64,000 bases of DNA from Diploscapter coronatus. Its lineage: Eukaryota; Nematoda; Chromadorea; Rhabditida; Rhabditidae. Below are positions 62,006-64,000 of the stretch, piece after piece. Numbering within the stretch: position 1 is the first letter of the stretch; every line of letters starts with the position of its first letter. The notes under the pieces were generated by a model. It saw only the letters and a program-made list of their open reading frames with translations, was not told where the DNA came from and did no database searches. Location: NCBI GenBank assembly GCA_964036155.1, contig OZ038422.1, positions 66,797,201 through 66,861,200 of the forward strand, read 5' to 3'. The position numbers and the translations under genes are program-made.

Positions 62006-64000
62006 ATGAGAACAACAAGGCGAATCTCTGCTTCAATCATCTGCCAATGCCACAAACAAGCAGGCAGAACGTATCAACTTGTTGATTTTATTAAGATATT
62101 TTAACTCATTCCTTTTTATTCATTCGTTTGTTTTTTATCTTTATTCTTTTTTTATTTACTGGTGAGTTTTATCTACGGATTTTCTTAAATTCAATCCCGT
62201 TTTTTTTCTTGTGCTATTTATTCCTTTGAGTTTTTAGAATAAAGTTTACGGGAGAAGGTCTCGCTTTGTTTTGATCGAATTAACGCTGTTTTGATGCAGC
62301 TGCATAGTTGGCCGATTCAAATTGTTCGCGATTGCTCGTATTTTGTGGGGCTGCTGGTTGCGTGTACGTTACGTGCAACGAGGCAGACCACTTGCATTCC
62401 CCTTCCCTCCTTGATTTCGTTATTTTGCCCCTATTCGTTCTACATTCTCTGTCAGTGCAATGTTGTCATCGAACTGCCTCTCAGATTCAAAGAACGAGCA
62501 TTTATCCCACAATTTCAACCTATAAAAGACGCAAATCACTCAATAACTATCTTTCTTACCTTCAAACCTTCATTTGTTATCTGACCATCACCAAAATTTG
62601 ATGATCTGATTAATTCCAAAGAATACAGTACGATGTAGCTTTTGGTTATAAAAAGCGCATTTCAAGCTTATTTTTCGCTTACTTCCCATTAGCTTTGACT
62701 TTTTCATCGCCTAAGTACTTGTTTATTTGCTCTTCTCTATCATTTCCTGTAAAATTTACTCGTTGACTTTGCGATCTTGAAAATTTACAGAAACCAGGTT
62801 TTCCGTCACCCATTTTCTGCATTCTAGCTATTCATTCATCTCGGCTACACTAATCATTTTACTATCTAATTCACTTTTTCAGTTTTCTGACATCTTCCAT
62901 TTCTTACATAATTTGCAGTATTTTTAAAAAGTGGTAAGAGAAAAAGGGACCTGCTTTATACAGATATTGTAACATTCTACAGGATTGGTCGACCGGGTCA
63001 GGTCATTTCTCTATCTTCTTTCTTTCCTTTAGCCAAACCAACTCAACCAGCTGTCTCTTCCTTAGGGCTTCTAGAAAATTCTCCGCAACGCACCACGCAC
63101 AACAATCATTTGCAGCCTCCCCCTCTCTTGGTCCGTAACAATCATATATAAATCAGCCTGTTTCTGATTTGCATCTTTTATCATGCTGAATGAGTTTCGT
63201 AACAGATAATCATTTTTTAAGATTATGAAAATCGAAATCTCATGACATTTTTCAAAATATTAATATTCATCAGACTGATTATTCATAATCGCGATCAGGT
63301 GATCACAGATTTCGTTTGAAAATTTTCAGATAAAAAATTTGTTAATTCCTAATTTCGATTTAACTCAATCCTGATTTCCGTTCCTCAATCCCAATAATTC
63401 ACTTGTGTTGATTTATATTGCTTTCATTCATTTGCGTCAATTCTCAATTCCCTGCCAATTTTATCAACTCTGCAGATATTTGCAGATAAACTTGGGGGAG
63501 GAGAGAAAGATCTTCTAATCTACTGCAAGAAAGTCACAAGTCGATTCGAGCTGACCCCTTTGTTATTATTTCTCCTCACATTCTCCAAGTGCTTGCGCCT
63601 GTTTACGAGAAGATTTGAGTAATCTTTATCATTTCTGATTCTTTCCGGAAACATGCCGATATTTTCATTCATGATTTATCAGATGGCTGATCATTGAAAA
63701 CTGATCTATTCCACTCTTTAAAACCTCTTTCAACATAACCTTATCACACTTCCGTCTTCTTTCTATATTTGCTACTTATGAATTTCATCGTCAGAATATT
63801 ATCAGCATCTTGTCTATAATTATTTTCAACTTGACTAGCTTTCCTCGGTTTCATGTGAATTTCAATCTGCAGCCTTCTAAATTTAAATTACTTTCTCGAA
63901 ACTCATCCATTCCTTGCAAACCATTTAATATTCCCATAAACATTTACAACATCTATCTCGACTTTCTATTTTTATATTCTGCGTTTGTGCTAGCTGTTTT
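62006..64000. other. Downstream of Tpr, no gene seen
   Basis: T-rich and AT-rich. A 97-codon open frame at 62291-62584 is read in two phases with no splice context or motif. AATAAA at 62237 may be the Tpr polyadenylation signal. Nothing else can be supported up to the right edge. Confidence 0.5.
62237..62242 (+). promoter_or_regulatory. Candidate Tpr polyadenylation signal
   Basis: AATAAA about 230 nt after the Tpr stop codon, followed by T/G-rich sequence; it is the first clear match downstream. Confidence 0.35.

Noticed and set aside
62291..62601. Two overlapping 97-codon frames after the Tpr gene
   Set aside because: Overlap in different phases, no splice sites, no motif.
1..64000. CRISPR arrays, bacterial operons, ribosome binding sites, rRNA genes
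   Set aside because: None seen; intron structure and gene content are those of a nematode nuclear genome.

Overview
The window reads as nuclear DNA of a nematode. Genes have many short introns (mostly 40-300 nt, with TTTTCAG-type acceptors) in AT-rich non-coding sequence, and coding exons are richer in G+C. Several genes belong to families that are nematode-restricted or nematode-typical: a MEP-1 zinc-finger protein, an SXP/RAL-2 (DUF148) secreted protein, a serpentine chemoreceptor and a WAGO-like Argonaute. At least six genes have a strong 3' splice site shortly before the start codon, as expected with spliced-leader trans-splicing. The species cannot be named from sequence alone.

Layout, left to right. 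A possible gene end lies at the left edge. Then come a small two-membrane-span protein (+, 2858-3712); two tandem paralogous receptors (-, 5319-8387 and 9900-11685) with the two N-terminal Ig domains of the PDGFR/VEGFR family, one membrane span and no kinase; a secreted S1 serine protease (-, 13260-14842); mep-1 (+, 16362-22322); mitochondrial seryl-tRNA synthetase (-, 23390-25808); TFIIH subunit p62/GTF2H1 (-, 26398-29772); an anoctamin/TMEM16 protein (+, 31267-36342); the SXP/RAL-2 protein (-, 36793-37955); a serpentine receptor carrying an in-frame TGA (+, 38795-40164); the Argonaute (-, 40880-44822); two orphan exons (+, 47861-48110); and a nucleoporin Tpr homologue of about 40 exons (+, 49031-62005). 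About 2 kb of apparently non-coding sequence follows.

These genes do not form one pathway. Most are housekeeping or nuclear genes (TFIIH, Tpr, MEP-1, SerRS) mixed with nematode-expanded families. The p62 and SerRS genes are on the same strand, 589 bp apart, and could be an operon. Small foldback elements (hAT-like and TA-flanked MITEs) sit in introns and intergenic DNA, and one is nested inside another.

The most unusual items are the kinase-less PDGFR/VEGFR-like tandem pair, a 59-bp hAT-like element with an intact 8-bp target duplication inside a TA-flanked MITE, the chemoreceptor whose NRF-motif Arg codon is TGA, the Argonaute that keeps two catalytic Asp but not the His, and several GC-AG introns. 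Gene models were assembled by eye from splice signals and reading frames, so exon edges may be off in places.
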